Source: an uncultured Holophagaceae bacterium
GTDB taxonomy: Bacteria; Acidobacteriota; Holophagae; Holophagales; Holophagaceae
Length of the DNA: 64,000 nucleotides
Reading direction: 5' to 3'
Assembly: GCA_903913215.1 (NCBI GenBank)
Contig: CAIWKE010000002.1
Span: forward strand, 124,001-188,000
Below are positions 25,864 through 33,367 of the stretch, in pieces (position 1 is the stretch's first letter; each line of letters begins with the position of its first letter). Position numbers and translations under genes: made by a program. The notes beneath the pieces were generated by a model that saw only the letters and a program-made list of their open reading frames with translations, did not search any database and was not told where the DNA came from.

Positions 25864-26931
25864 TCAGGGCTTGGGACCGCCGCCCAGGCTGCGGAAGAAA
25901 GCCACGGTGCTGAGGCGGAAACCCACCAGGACGACGGCCTCGTCCTTGCCATGCCCGCCCTTGTTGACGGAGCCCTCCATGTAGAAGTCGCCGCTGGCCC
26001 CCTGGGAGCCGAACTGGGTGAGCACCACCCGACCCCGCATGTAGAGGCGGTCCTGGTAGCGGAAGAGGGGATCCCGAAGATAGGACCACTCGGCAAAGGA
26101 GCCCTTGAAATAGCCCTCCTCCTGGCGGGTGGTGAAGCCCAGTTTGAACTCGTTCCGGAACTGGTCCCGTGAGGGGCTGTTCACATCGGCCAGGTTCACG
26201 GGCTGGCTGAAGCCCACCACGCCGGCACTGCCGATGACACCCCAGCTCACGCGATCCGTGAGGGTCTGCATCCACCAGAGGCCCACCTCCCCATGGAAGT
26301 GCCCACTGGAGGTGATGACATTGAGGGTCTCCGAAGTCTCCAGGCTGGCGGACTGGAAGGCCAGGGTGCTGAACACCTCCCACCAGTGGTCCTGGGCGGG
26401 CCGACGGAAGGTCTGGCGGATGTCCAGGGCCACAAAGGGCCGGGACTTGGAGAAGAAGGAACCGTTCTGATCCTGCTCGCTGAAGAGGCTGGAGAACTGG
26501 AAGCCGCCGTAGAGGTCCACCTTCAACTCGCTGGCGTCCAGCTTGAGCGGATCCTCCTCCCAGCGCTGCTTGGCGATGACCTTGTCCAAGTCCCGCAGGG
26601 CGGCCAGCAGCCGGGCCTGGCCTTCCACGAGGGCCTGCCCCTGGGGGAGCGTCGGCGAATTTTCCCGTTCCAACGTGTTGCGCAGGGACCGGGCCTCCTG
26701 GAGCCCTCGCTCCACCTCGAAGATCCGGTACTGCAACTCGTGCTGCTTGACCCGCAGGGCCTTGAAGAAGGGCCGCCGCTGCGCTGGTTCCAGGGCCTTG
26801 ATGGCTGCCTCCAGCTCCTCGGTGAAGCGCGGGTTGGGGACTCCGACAAGGAGGCAGGGGGGCACCTGGGGGCTGGCCTCCTGGGCAGCCAGGGCCGAGC
26901 AGGCCAGTAAACCCAGGGCGCGTCCGTTCAT
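25864..26931 (-). CDS. Exported protein with coiled coil and beta-rich (outer membrane-like) C-terminal region
   Basis: The product has 355 residues from ATG 26931, one base after the Nudix stop; a longer in-frame start (26970) would sit inside the Nudix gene. The signal peptide is MNGRALGLLACSALAAQEAS. Residues 45-125 are a charged helical coiled coil. About 135-355 have alternating aromatic strands (VDLYGGFQFSSLF, FRNEFKLGF, VVLTQFGSQ) and end FFRSLGGGPKP, as in small outer-membrane barrels. The family is not recognised. It is probably a periplasmic or outer-membrane protein. Confidence 0.7.
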   Translation of the reverse strand: MNGRALGLLACSALAAQEASPQVPPCLLVGVPNPRFTEELEAAIKALEPAQRRPFFKALRVKQHELQYRIFEVERGLQEARSLRNTLERENSPTLPQGQALVEGQARLLAALRDLDKVIAKQRWEEDPLKLDASELKVDLYGGFQFSSLFSEQDQNGSFFSKSRPFVALDIRQTFRRPAQDHWWEVFSTLAFQSASLETSETLNVITSSGHFHGEVGLWWMQTLTDRVSWGVIGSAGVVGFSQPVNLADVNSPSRDQFRNEFKLGFTTRQEEGYFKGSFAEWSYLRDPLFRYQDRLYMRGRVVLTQFGSQGASGDFYMEGSVNKGGHGKDEAVVLVGFRLSTVAFFRSLGGGPKP

Positions 26932-26932
26932 C

Positions 26933-27538
26933 TCAGGCCTCCAACTGCAATTGCAGGGCCGGCCAGCCATCCCAGAGACTCAGCAGCTGGAAGGCCGTAA
27001 GGACCAGGGCGTGGTGGATCTCCCCTTGCCTCATGCGGTCCTGCCACTCGGGCCAAGGGCAGGACCAGACCTGCAGTTCCTCGGCGGGGTCCAGTTCCAG
27101 CCCCCCCTCGGCCACGCAGTCCAGGGCCAGGAAGCTGTAGCAGCGGTTGTTTTGGGTGGCCGGATTGGGGGTGCAGGAACCCAGGGCCACCCAGCGCGGC
27201 GACACGAAGCCGGTCTCTTCGCGCAGTTCCCGACGGGCGGCCACCTCCGGAGTCTCGCCAGCGTCGCACCCCCCACCGGGGATCTCCAGCGTCGAGGCAT
27301 CAATACCATGCCGGAACTGCTCCACGACCAGCAGGTCTCCCGCCGCGGTGAAGGCCACCACGTTCACCCAATCGGGCCCCTGTAGGCGATAGAAGGCGTG
27401 CTCCCGGCCCGTATGGGGGCTGCGGCGACGGGCCACGATCTGGCGAAAGATGCGGGAATCCTGCCGGATGCTCTCCTCCTCCTGGACCCAGGGGGTCCGG
27501 GGATCGAAGCCCTCAGGCTGGCTGTGCAACAGCCGCAT
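26933..27538 (-). CDS. Nudix hydrolase (ADP-ribose pyrophosphatase type)
   Basis: The product has 201 residues. The Nudix box GGGCDAGETPEVAARRELREETGF (about 92-115; GX5EX7REUXEEXGU) is complete. QFRHGIDASTLEIPGG before it is typical of ADP-ribose pyrophosphatases. It hydrolyses nucleoside diphosphate-X compounds using Mg2+. The stop overlaps nothing; the start is adjacent to the end of the rhodanese gene (position 27538 is shared). Confidence 0.92.
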   Translation of the reverse strand: MRLLHSQPEGFDPRTPWVQEEESIRQDSRIFRQIVARRRSPHTGREHAFYRLQGPDWVNVVAFTAAGDLLVVEQFRHGIDASTLEIPGGGCDAGETPEVAARRELREETGFVSPRWVALGSCTPNPATQNNRCYSFLALDCVAEGGLELDPAEELQVWSCPWPEWQDRMRQGEIHHALVLTAFQLLSLWDGWPALQLQLEA

Positions 27539-27855
27539 CAGTATCTCGGCACCGAGGGGTCCAGGTGGCTGTAGGCTTCAATGCCACCCCGGAGGTTGGC
27601 CAGGTCCGTGAAGCCATGGCCCATGAGGAAGCGCAGGCCACTGAGGCTGCGCATGCCGTGATGGCAGTAGGCCACCAGGGGTCGCTCCGGATCCAGTTCC
27701 TGCCAGCGATCCACCAGTTCCCCCAGCGGGATGTGGATGGCGCCGGGCAAGTGCGCCAGGTCGAATTCCCACTGCTCACGCACATCCAGGCGCTGAACCG
27801 TGTCCGGGAGGTTCCGGTAGGCCTCGGCCGAAAGCTGGGTCCCTGGTTCAAACAT
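27538..27855 (-). CDS. Single-domain rhodanese-like protein
   Basis: The product has 105 residues. LDVREQWEFDLAHLPGAIHIPLGEL and the active-site loop YCHHGMRS, with Cys at about residue 64, identify a single rhodanese domain. It is likely to carry sulfur as persulfide; the six-residue loop CHHGMR fits a sulfurtransferase rather than a Cdc25-type phosphatase. It overlaps uridine kinase (8 bases) and abuts the Nudix gene, forming a minus-strand operon. Confidence 0.9.
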   Translation of the reverse strand: MFEPGTQLSAEAYRNLPDTVQRLDVREQWEFDLAHLPGAIHIPLGELVDRWQELDPERPLVAYCHHGMRSLSGLRFLMGHGFTDLANLRGGIEAYSHLDPSVPRY

Positions 27856-28501
27856 GGCTGACCTCCCCCTGGCTGGCTACGCGGCTGCAGATGTGGTGGA
27901 TGATGACATCCAGGGCCGTGCGATTCTCCACTCCAGTCGGGATGATCAGATCTGCCCAGCGCTTGCTGGGCTCCACGAATTCCAGGTGCATGGGGCGGAC
28001 GCTGTGCTCGTACTGGTCCATGACGCTCTCCAAGCTGCGGCCCCGCTCGTGAGTGTCCCGCCGGATCCGGCGCAGGATGCGGATGTCGGCATCCGTGTCG
28101 ACGAAGATTTTCACATCCAACTGGTCGCGCAGTTCCGGCAGGGCGAAGAGCAGCAACCCCTCCAAGATCACTACTTGGCTGGGCGGCAGAGGATCCTCCC
28201 AACCCACCCGATCCGAAAGGGTGAAGTCGTAGCGGGGCTTGCGGACGCTCTCGCCCCGGTGGAGGGCCGTCAAGTGGGCGGCCATGAGTTCCAGGTCGAA
28301 GGCGTGGGGATGATCCCAGTTCACGTCCCGCCCGCCAAAGCGGCCCTTCACCACTTCGAGAGGGGCGTAGTAGGCATCCATATCCAGGAGCAGGGTGGCC
28401 ACCGTCTTCTTGCGGAGCCGCTTAACCAGCTCGGCAGCCACAGAGGTCTTGCCGCTTCCGGAACCTCCCACGATGCCCACCAGCATCGGTCTATCCGCCA
28501 T
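27848..28501 (-). CDS. udk: Uridine kinase
   Basis: The product has 217 residues. ATG 28501 is chosen because AAGGGGGG lies just before it; the frame is open 66 bases further. Walker A is GIVGGSGSGKTS (about 8-19), followed by LLLDMDAYYAPLE, NWDHPHAFD (uridine-binding region) and the lid RRIRRDTHERGR. It phosphorylates uridine and cytidine using ATP or GTP, in pyrimidine salvage. It is the first gene of the operon that continues with rhodanese and Nudix. Confidence 0.95.
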   Translation of the reverse strand: MADRPMLVGIVGGSGSGKTSVAAELVKRLRKKTVATLLLDMDAYYAPLEVVKGRFGGRDVNWDHPHAFDLELMAAHLTALHRGESVRKPRYDFTLSDRVGWEDPLPPSQVVILEGLLLFALPELRDQLDVKIFVDTDADIRILRRIRRDTHERGRSLESVMDQYEHSVRPMHLEFVEPSKRWADLIIPTGVENRTALDVIIHHICSRVASQGEVSHV

Positions 28502-28605
28502 GGTGCCCCCCTTCCCTTTCATCTTACGGGATTCCCCCTGTCTGTCTGCGGGATCCAGACTCGGCACCCTTCAGGATGGCCCCGGTCTCTGCTATGGTTC
28601 GGGCC

Positions 28606-29229
28606 ATGCGTCGCCTTCCTCTCGTCCCTGCCCTGGCCCTCCTGTTCTTGGCGGTAGGCTGCAGCTCTGAGGATCCCCGGCTCCCCGGCAACCTCTATGA
28701 GGAGGCCCGGAAGCTGAACCTGGAGGGCCGGAGCCTGGAGGCCCGGGCCATGATGAAGCTGCTGACCCAGCGCTACCCCGATTCCGAGGCGGCCCAGCAG
28801 GCCAAGCGCGACCTCTACCTCATCGAGGCCTTCGTGAACCGGGATCTGGCGGACCGCCAGAAGCAGCTCCGGGCCAACATGAAACGGATCGCGGATGCCC
28901 TCACCCGCTACAAGACCAAGAAGGGGGAGTATCCCGCCTCCCTGCTGGACCTGGTGCCCGACTACGTGGAGCAGGTGCCCGAGACCCCCTGGGGTCACCC
29001 CTTCCTTTACCGGCCCTACGTCACCCACCCCATCGAGGACGTCCCCGTGAAACGGGGCCCCGCCAAGCAGCGCTTCAACACCAAGTTCGACGGCTACTAC
29101 TTGGCCACCCTCGGCGTGGACCTTCAGCCTGGGGGCGAAGGCCTGGCCGCGGACCTGATGATCAAGGATGGGGTGGCCTGGACGGAGCCCACCTTTCCGC
29201 TCATCGAGCTGCCGCAACCTGTGCGTTGA
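28606..29229 (+). CDS. Lipoprotein with type II secretion protein G-like domain
   Basis: The product has 207 residues from ATG 28606. The signal ends LAVGC, a lipobox with Cys about 19, followed by SSEDPR. Residues 25-70 resemble a TPR pair (ARAMMKLLTQRYPDSEAA). About 95-140, ADALTRYKTKKGEYPASLLDLVPDYV and PETPWGHPFLYR, match the C-terminal GspG pseudopilin fold but without the N-terminal pilin helix. It is probably an anchored periplasmic protein; the role is unknown. No Shine-Dalgarno is visible; TATGGT lies 7 bases before the start. Confidence 0.8.
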   Translation: MRRLPLVPALALLFLAVGCSSEDPRLPGNLYEEARKLNLEGRSLEARAMMKLLTQRYPDSEAAQQAKRDLYLIEAFVNRDLADRQKQLRANMKRIADALTRYKTKKGEYPASLLDLVPDYVEQVPETPWGHPFLYRPYVTHPIEDVPVKRGPAKQRFNTKFDGYYLATLGVDLQPGGEGLAADLMIKDGVAWTEPTFPLIELPQPVR

Positions 29230-29252
29230 GGCTTCGTTGAATGTCTGTGAAG

Positions 29253-29275
29253 AGCTCAGCGCTGCGCGCTGAGCT
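29253..29275. repeat. Perfect 10-bp hairpin (AGCTCAGCGC arm)
   Basis: AGCTCAGCGC (29253-29262) and GCGCTGAGCT (29266-29275) are perfect complements with a TGC loop. It is the first of four hairpins between the lipoprotein gene and tdh, which converge here. Confidence 0.7.
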
Positions 29276-29277
29276 AG

Positions 29278-29307
29278 AAAATGCGGCCTTTGGCCGCATT
29301 TTGTTTT
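29278..29307 (+). terminator. Intrinsic terminator after the lipoprotein gene
   Basis: AAAATGCGGCC (29278-29288) pairs perfectly with GGCCGCATTTT (29292-29302) around a TTT loop, and GTTTTC follows on the plus strand. It is symmetric (A-rich start, T-rich end), so it may also stop transcription from the minus strand. Confidence 0.8.
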
Positions 29308-29340
29308 CACGGCAATCAACTTTGGGCATCCAGATAGATC

Positions 29341-29392
29341 GCTCCGCGCCTAGCGCGGAGCCTAACTAAATTCGGCCGCAGGCCGAATTTAG
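29341..29392. repeat. Double-hairpin repeat (hairpin-CTAA-hairpin)
   Basis: Hairpin A: GCTCCGCGC (29341-29349) with GCGCGGAGC (29353-29361). After CTAA (29362-29365), hairpin B: CTAAATTCGGCC (29366-29377) with GGCCGAATTTAG (29381-29392), loop GCA. Both stems are perfect. The junction AGCCTAACT (29359-29367) also occurs, in the same position between two hairpins, inside the ABC-F gene at 48720-48763. It resembles a REP-type palindromic unit. Confidence 0.7.
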
Positions 29393-29414
29393 ACCTAAGC
29401 CAGCAAGTCCAAAC

Positions 29415-30446
29415 TCAGCGTACCCCCCAATCCAAGATCACCTTCCCGCTCTGCCCACTTCGCATGGCATCAAAGCCCTGTTGGAAGTCGTCGATGCTGA
29501 AGCGGTGCGTGATGACGGGAGTGATGTCCAGGCCGCTCTGGATCATGGCGGCCATCTTGTACCAGGTTTCGAACATCTCGCGACCGTAGATGCCCTTGAG
29601 GATCAGGCCCTTGAAGATCACCTGGCTCCAGTCCACGGCGCAGTCGCCGGGCAGGATGCCCAGGAGGGCGATGCGGCCGCCGTGGTGCATGGCCTCCAGC
29701 ATGGACTCGAAGGCATTGCGGTTGCCGCTCATCTCCAGGCCCACATCAAAGCCCTCGGTCATACCCAGGTCCTTCATGACCTCGGGCAGGGCTTGCTTCA
29801 TGGGGTTCACGGCGACGGTGGCGCCCATCTTCCGGGCCAGATCCAGGCGGTATTCGTTCACATCCGTGATGACGATGTGGCGGGCGCCCACGTGGCGGGC
29901 GATGCCCACGGCCATGATGCCGATGGGACCGGCGCCGGTGATGAGGACATCCTCGCCCACCATGTCGAAGCTGAGGGCCGTGTGGGCGGCATTGCCATAG
30001 GGGTCGAAAATGGCGGCGGCTTCGTCGGAGACATTGTCCGGCACCTTGAAGACGTTGAAGGCAGGCAGGCTCAGATATTCGGCAAAGGAGCCCGTACGGT
30101 TCACCCCCACGCCCACGGTGTTGCGGCAGAGGTGGCGCTTGCCTGCGCGGCAGTTGCGGCAGTGACCGCAGGTGATGTGGCCCTCCCCGCTGACCCGGTC
30201 GCCCGGCGCGTAGCCCTCCACCTCAGCCCCCACCTGCTCGATGATGCCGAAGTATTCGTGGCCCACCACCATGGGGACGGGGATGGTCTTTTGCGCCCAT
30301 TCGTCCCAGTTGTAGATGTGGACGTCCGTGCCGCAGATGGCGCTTTTGTGGATTCGGATCAGGACATCGTTGGGCCCCACTTCCGGCTTGGGCGCCTCGC
30401 CCATCCAGATTCCCTCTTCCCGCTTGGATTTCAGTAGGACCTTCAT
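29415..30446 (-). CDS. tdh: L-threonine 3-dehydrogenase
   Basis: The product has 343 residues; ATG 30446 follows GGAGGTGCCT. This is a zinc alcohol dehydrogenase-fold enzyme: catalytic Cys/His in [14 protein letters not shown] and GHEYFG, structural-zinc [18 protein letters not shown] site [11 protein letters not shown], and [11 protein letters not shown]. It oxidises L-threonine to 2-amino-3-oxobutyrate with NAD+. The usual partner kbl (2-amino-3-ketobutyrate CoA ligase) is not adjacent. The glycine it could produce would feed the cleavage system encoded at 52608-54146. It is divergent from the asnB leader. Confidence 0.94.
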   Translation of the reverse strand: MKVLLKSKREEGIWMGEAPKPEVGPNDVLIRIHKSAICGTDVHIYNWDEWAQKTIPVPMVVGHEYFGIIEQVGAEVEGYAPGDRVSGEGHITCGHCRNCRAGKRHLCRNTVGVGVNRTGSFAEYLSLPAFNVFKVPDNVSDEAAAIFDPYGNAAHTALSFDMVGEDVLITGAGPIGIMAVGIARHVGARHIVITDVNEYRLDLARKMGATVAVNPMKQALPEVMKDLGMTEGFDVGLEMSGNRNAFESMLEAMHHGGRIALLGILPGDCAVDWSQVIFKGLILKGIYGREMFETWYKMAAMIQSGLDITPVITHRFSIDDFQQGFDAMRSGQSGKVILDWGVR

Positions 30447-30510
30447 AGGCACCTCCAACCGCATCATTTCAACACCAAGGTCCAGGGGCACCAATGACGC
30501 AATTCGTTTC

Positions 30511-30540
30511 TTGACGATGTGCGAAGGCGACCGTTATGTT
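30511..30540 (+). promoter_or_regulatory. Sigma-70-type promoter of the asnB leader
   Basis: TTGACG (30511-30516) and TATGTT (30535-30540) are separated by 18 bases. Predicted transcription starts near 30547, giving a leader of about 170 bases before the asnB ATG. Only about 11 bases would precede the leader-peptide start at 30558. Confidence 0.6.
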
Positions 30541-30557
30541 GTTGCAGTAGGCAAACC

Positions 30558-30644
30558 ATGACCATCCCCCTCCAGCGGCCCAACCGCAATACCAATCGGC
30601 TCCCCCGCGCGAATCGCGCGTGGGCCGGCGAGGGTCTCTCCTAA
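30558..30644 (+). CDS. asnL: Asn-rich leader peptide of asnB (28 aa)
   Basis: This short reading frame encodes MTIPLQRPNRNTNRLPRANR followed by AWAGEGLS and a TAA stop. Four of 28 residues are Asn: codons at 30582 (AAC), 30588 (AAT), 30594 (AAT) and 30612 (AAT), the first three within five codons. TAGG lies 6 bases before the ATG. It sits between a promoter and an intrinsic terminator in the leader of the asparagine synthetase gene. This position and codon content match amino-acid-specific leader peptides such as those of trp or his operons. The symbol is proposed here by analogy, not established. Confidence 0.7.
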   Translation: MTIPLQRPNRNTNRLPRANRAWAGEGLS

Positions 30645-30696
30645 GATTCCTGACACCCCGGACCACCCCGATTCGCGCAAGCGGATCGGGGTTTTT
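30603..30696 (+). promoter_or_regulatory. Attenuator region of asnB: alternative RNA structures
   Basis: Three pairings compete. (1) A local hairpin 603-624 of the 306xx block (30603-30624): CCC plus CGCGCG pair with CGCGCG plus GGG around an AAT loop, with one bulged T. (2) An antiterminator: GCGCGAATCG (30607-30616) is perfectly complementary to CGATTCGCGC (30669-30678). (3) The terminator at 30666-30691. Pairing 2 removes the 5' arm of the terminator. The third Asn codon of the leader peptide ends 11 bases before the antiterminator segment. Confidence 0.6.
30666..30696 (+). terminator. Intrinsic terminator in the asnB leader
   Basis: CCCCGATTCGC (30666-30676) pairs with GCGGATCGGGG (30681-30691), ten Watson-Crick pairs and one G-T, capped by a GCAA tetraloop (30677-30680) and followed directly by TTTTT (30692-30696). 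It lies only 20 bases before the asnB ATG, inside its leader, so it must be bypassed for asnB expression. Confidence 0.85.
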
Positions 30697-30716
30697 CCTT
30701 TTCCTGCGGAGTTCCC

Positions 30717-32426
30717 ATGTGCGGCATCCTCACCATCCTCGGCATCGACCCCACCCGGTCCAACCCGGCCGAGTTGCGCCGCCAGGCCCTGGCCATGTCT
30801 CGGAAGATCCGGCACCGGGGGCCAGACTGGAGCGGCGTCTACAGCGATGACCACGCCATCCTGGTCCACGAGCGCCTCTCCATCGTGGACGTAGAGCACG
30901 GCGCCCAGCCCCTGGTGGACACCCTCAAGGGCACGGTGCTGGCGGTCAACGGGGAGATCTACAACCACAAGGAACTCAGGGAGGAGCTCAAGGAGGCCCA
31001 TGACTTCCAGACCCTCTCGGACTGCGAGGTCATCCTCTACCTCTACGACGAGCTGAAGCCCAGTGATTTCCTCAACCGCATGAATGGCATCTTCGCCTTC
31101 GTGCTTTACGATCCCAAACGCGAGACCTTCCTCATCGCCCGGGATCCCATCGGCGTCATCCCACTCTATGCAGGCTGGGACCGCCACGAGAACCTCTACG
31201 TAGCCTCGGAAATGAAGGCCCTGGTGGGCCACTGCGACCGCATCCGCGAGGTGCCGCCGGGCCACTACTACCTGGGCCACGAGGCCGACAAGGGCTTCCA
31301 GCGGTACTACCAGCCGGACTGGGCCGAGCCCGGCTATGTGCCCAGCGAGCCCTTCGAGCCGGTCGCTCTACGGGAAGCCCTGGAGGCCGCCGTGCGCCGC
31401 CAGCTCATGTGCGACGTGCCCTATGGCGTGCTCATCTCCGGGGGCGTGGACTCCTCAGTGATCTCGTCCATCGCCGCCAAGTATCGGGAGGGTCGCGTGG
31501 AAGAGGGTGGCAGCGCCCCGGCCTGGTGGCCTCGCATCCACTCCTTCGCCGTGGGCCTGGAAGGCGCGCCGGACTTGGCGCCGGCCCGCAAGGTGGCCGA
31601 GCACATCGGCGCCATCCACCATGAGATCCACTTCACGGTGCAGGAGGGACTGGATGCCCTCTCGGATGTGATCTACCACATCGAGACCTTCGATATCACC
31701 ACCATCCGGGCCTCAACGCCCATGTACCTCCTCATGCGGAAGATCCGGGCCATGGGCATCAAGATGGTGCTGTCCGGGGAAGGGGCCGACGAAATCTTCG
31801 GGGGCTACCTCTACTTCCACAAGGCGCCTGATGGCGCCGAGCTGCATGCAGAGCTGGTCCGCAAACTCCAGAAGCTGCACCTCTACGACTGCGCCCGGGC
31901 CAACAAATCCAGCGCCGCCTGGGGCGTGGAAGCCCGGGTTCCCTTTCTCGATCGGGAATTCCTGGACGTGGCCATGCGCATGAACCCCGATGAGAAGCTG
32001 CCCCGCAACGCCGCCTACCCCCGCCCCATTGAGAAGTATCCCCTGCGCAAGGCCTTCGACGGCGCCATTCCTGATGAGGTGCTCTGGCGCCAGAAGGAGC
32101 AGTTCTCGGACGGTGTGGGCTACGCCTGGATCAATGGGCTCAAGGCCTTTGCCGAGCAGGAGATCACAGACGGCATGCTGAAGGGCGCCGCCGAGCGCTT
32201 CCCGGTGAAGACCCCCGAGACCAAGGAGGCCTACCTCTACCGGCAGCTCTTCGAGCACCACTTCCCCAGCGCCACCGCGGTCCACTGCGTACCCTTCGAG
32301 CGCAGCGTGGCCTGCAGCACCGAGACCGCGCTGCGCTGGGACGCCTCCTTCGCCAAGATGGCCGACCCCTCCGGCCGCGCCGTGATGGACATCCACGAGA
32401 CGGGATACAAAGATGGAGAGGCCTGA
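30717..32426 (+). CDS. asnB: Asparagine synthetase (glutamine-hydrolysing), AsnB type
   Basis: The product has 569 residues. It begins MCGIL, leaving Cys2 as the glutaminase nucleophile after Met removal; RHRGPDWSG and NGEIYNHKELR complete the class II amidotransferase domain. The synthetase domain has the PP-loop GVLISGGVDSSVISS (about 238-252) and LSGEGADEIFGGYLYF. It makes asparagine from aspartate, glutamine and ATP. The length and motifs match E. coli AsnB. GGAG precedes the start. It is preceded by a leader with an Asn-codon peptide and terminator and followed, with overlap, by a small unknown gene. Confidence 0.97.
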   Translation: MCGILTILGIDPTRSNPAELRRQALAMSRKIRHRGPDWSGVYSDDHAILVHERLSIVDVEHGAQPLVDTLKGTVLAVNGEIYNHKELREELKEAHDFQTLSDCEVILYLYDELKPSDFLNRMNGIFAFVLYDPKRETFLIARDPIGVIPLYAGWDRHENLYVASEMKALVGHCDRIREVPPGHYYLGHEADKGFQRYYQPDWAEPGYVPSEPFEPVALREALEAAVRRQLMCDVPYGVLISGGVDSSVISSIAAKYREGRVEEGGSAPAWWPRIHSFAVGLEGAPDLAPARKVAEHIGAIHHEIHFTVQEGLDALSDVIYHIETFDITTIRASTPMYLLMRKIRAMGIKMVLSGEGADEIFGGYLYFHKAPDGAELHAELVRKLQKLHLYDCARANKSSAAWGVEARVPFLDREFLDVAMRMNPDEKLPRNAAYPRPIEKYPLRKAFDGAIPDEVLWRQKEQFSDGVGYAWINGLKAFAEQEITDGMLKGAAERFPVKTPETKEAYLYRQLFEHHFPSATAVHCVPFERSVACSTETALRWDASFAKMADPSGRAVMDIHETGYKDGEA

Positions 32427-32718
32427 AGCCCAGGCCGGAGATTCCGTCATGCGCCCACCTCAACCCGGTTCCCAGCGTGATCCCCAGGCCGGACTCGTCC
32501 GCCTCATGGATCACATCAAGCCCGGCTCCGCCCGCCACGTGCAGGCGGAGGAGGCCTGGGAGCCGCCGGTCTTCGAGCGCTACGAAGACATCCGGGACTG
32601 GATGAAGGAATCCGTCATGAGCGCGACCATGTACGAGCGCTTCCCGGATGGCCGCTGGACCATCCAGCTGCTCCTGAAGGAGCAGAACCCTGGCACCTAT
32701 CGTTACCTGGTCCTCTGA
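32413..32718 (+). CDS. Small protein of unknown function downstream of asnB
   Basis: The product has 101 residues if started at ATG 32413 (14-base overlap with asnB), or 89 residues from ATG 32449, which has GGAG 8 bases upstream. It is soluble, with DHIKPGSARHVQ, FERYEDIRDWMKESV and a C-terminal QLLLKEQNPGTYRYLVL. No Cys or membrane segment is present. The family is not recognised. The tight coupling suggests co-expression with asnB. Confidence 0.65.
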   Translation: MERPEAQAGDSVMRPPQPGSQRDPQAGLVRLMDHIKPGSARHVQAEEAWEPPVFERYEDIRDWMKESVMSATMYERFPDGRWTIQLLLKEQNPGTYRYLVL

Positions 32719-32722
32719 GCCC

Positions 32723-33367
32723 ATGTCCGCTCCGCGGCCTACCACCCTGCTGCGCCTGTTGGCACTGGCGGCCCTGGCTGGGCTGGCGGCCCTGGTCTCC
32801 AACCGGGTGGCTGGGCCTACAAGGAGGCTGGCCTGGCGGGGTTCTGTTGTGGTGGCGGTTCCAACCATGATTGTGCCCCCGGCTCGGGAGCCTGTGGCTC
32901 CCGAGTTGGCGCCCCTGGCGGGGCGGGAAAACACGGAGGTAAGGCTGAAGGCAGTGGCGCCCCAGACACCGGCTCCGGCAAAGCAAGTAGCACCAGCGCC
33001 CCCTGAAGCCACGGTGCCCATCCGTGAGCTGGGCAGTGCCGAAGCTCTCGCTGGCTTCCAGGCAGGCTGGCCCTTTCTGGATGCACGGCGCAGCGCGGAG
33101 TTCGCGGAGGGGCATGTGCGCGGCGCCTTCTGCACGTCGGTGTGGGAGGCGGACCTGGAGGATCGGCTCATCGATTTCAAGGCCGCCCGCCATCCTGGCC
33201 CCGGCGACCCCATCGTCATTTACTGCAGTGGCGGCGACTGCCATGACTCCCATCTCCTGGCGGAAAAGCTCCTCGCCCAGGGCTACTTCCACCTGCTCAT
33301 CTACCGTGACGGCTACCCCGACTGGGTGGCCCTGGGCCGACCCACTGCCAAGGGGGCGCAGCCATGA
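32723..33367 (+). CDS. Membrane-anchored rhodanese-like protein
   Basis: The product has 214 residues: an N-terminal membrane helix (about 8-27, LLRLLALAALAGLAALVS), a Pro/Ala-rich periplasmic linker to about 100, then a rhodanese domain with FLDARRSAEFAEGHVRGAF and the active loop YCSGGDCHDSHLLAEKL, Cys at about residue 172. The loop CSGGDCHD resembles rhodaneses that partner MauE/DoxX proteins. It overlaps the MauE-like gene by 4 bases and probably works with it in periplasmic sulfur or disulfide chemistry (inference). Confidence 0.87.
   Translation: MSAPRPTTLLRLLALAALAGLAALVSNRVAGPTRRLAWRGSVVVAVPTMIVPPAREPVAPELAPLAGRENTEVRLKAVAPQTPAPAKQVAPAPPEATVPIRELGSAEALAGFQAGWPFLDARRSAEFAEGHVRGAFCTSVWEADLEDRLIDFKAARHPGPGDPIVIYCSGGDCHDSHLLAEKLLAQGYFHLLIYRDGYPDWVALGRPTAKGAQP

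Noticed and set aside
30547..30716. T-box or metabolite riboswitch in the asnB leader
   Set aside because: No T-box core (GGGTGGNACCGCG-like) or known riboswitch core is visible; the Asn-rich reading frame and simple terminator fit attenuation better.
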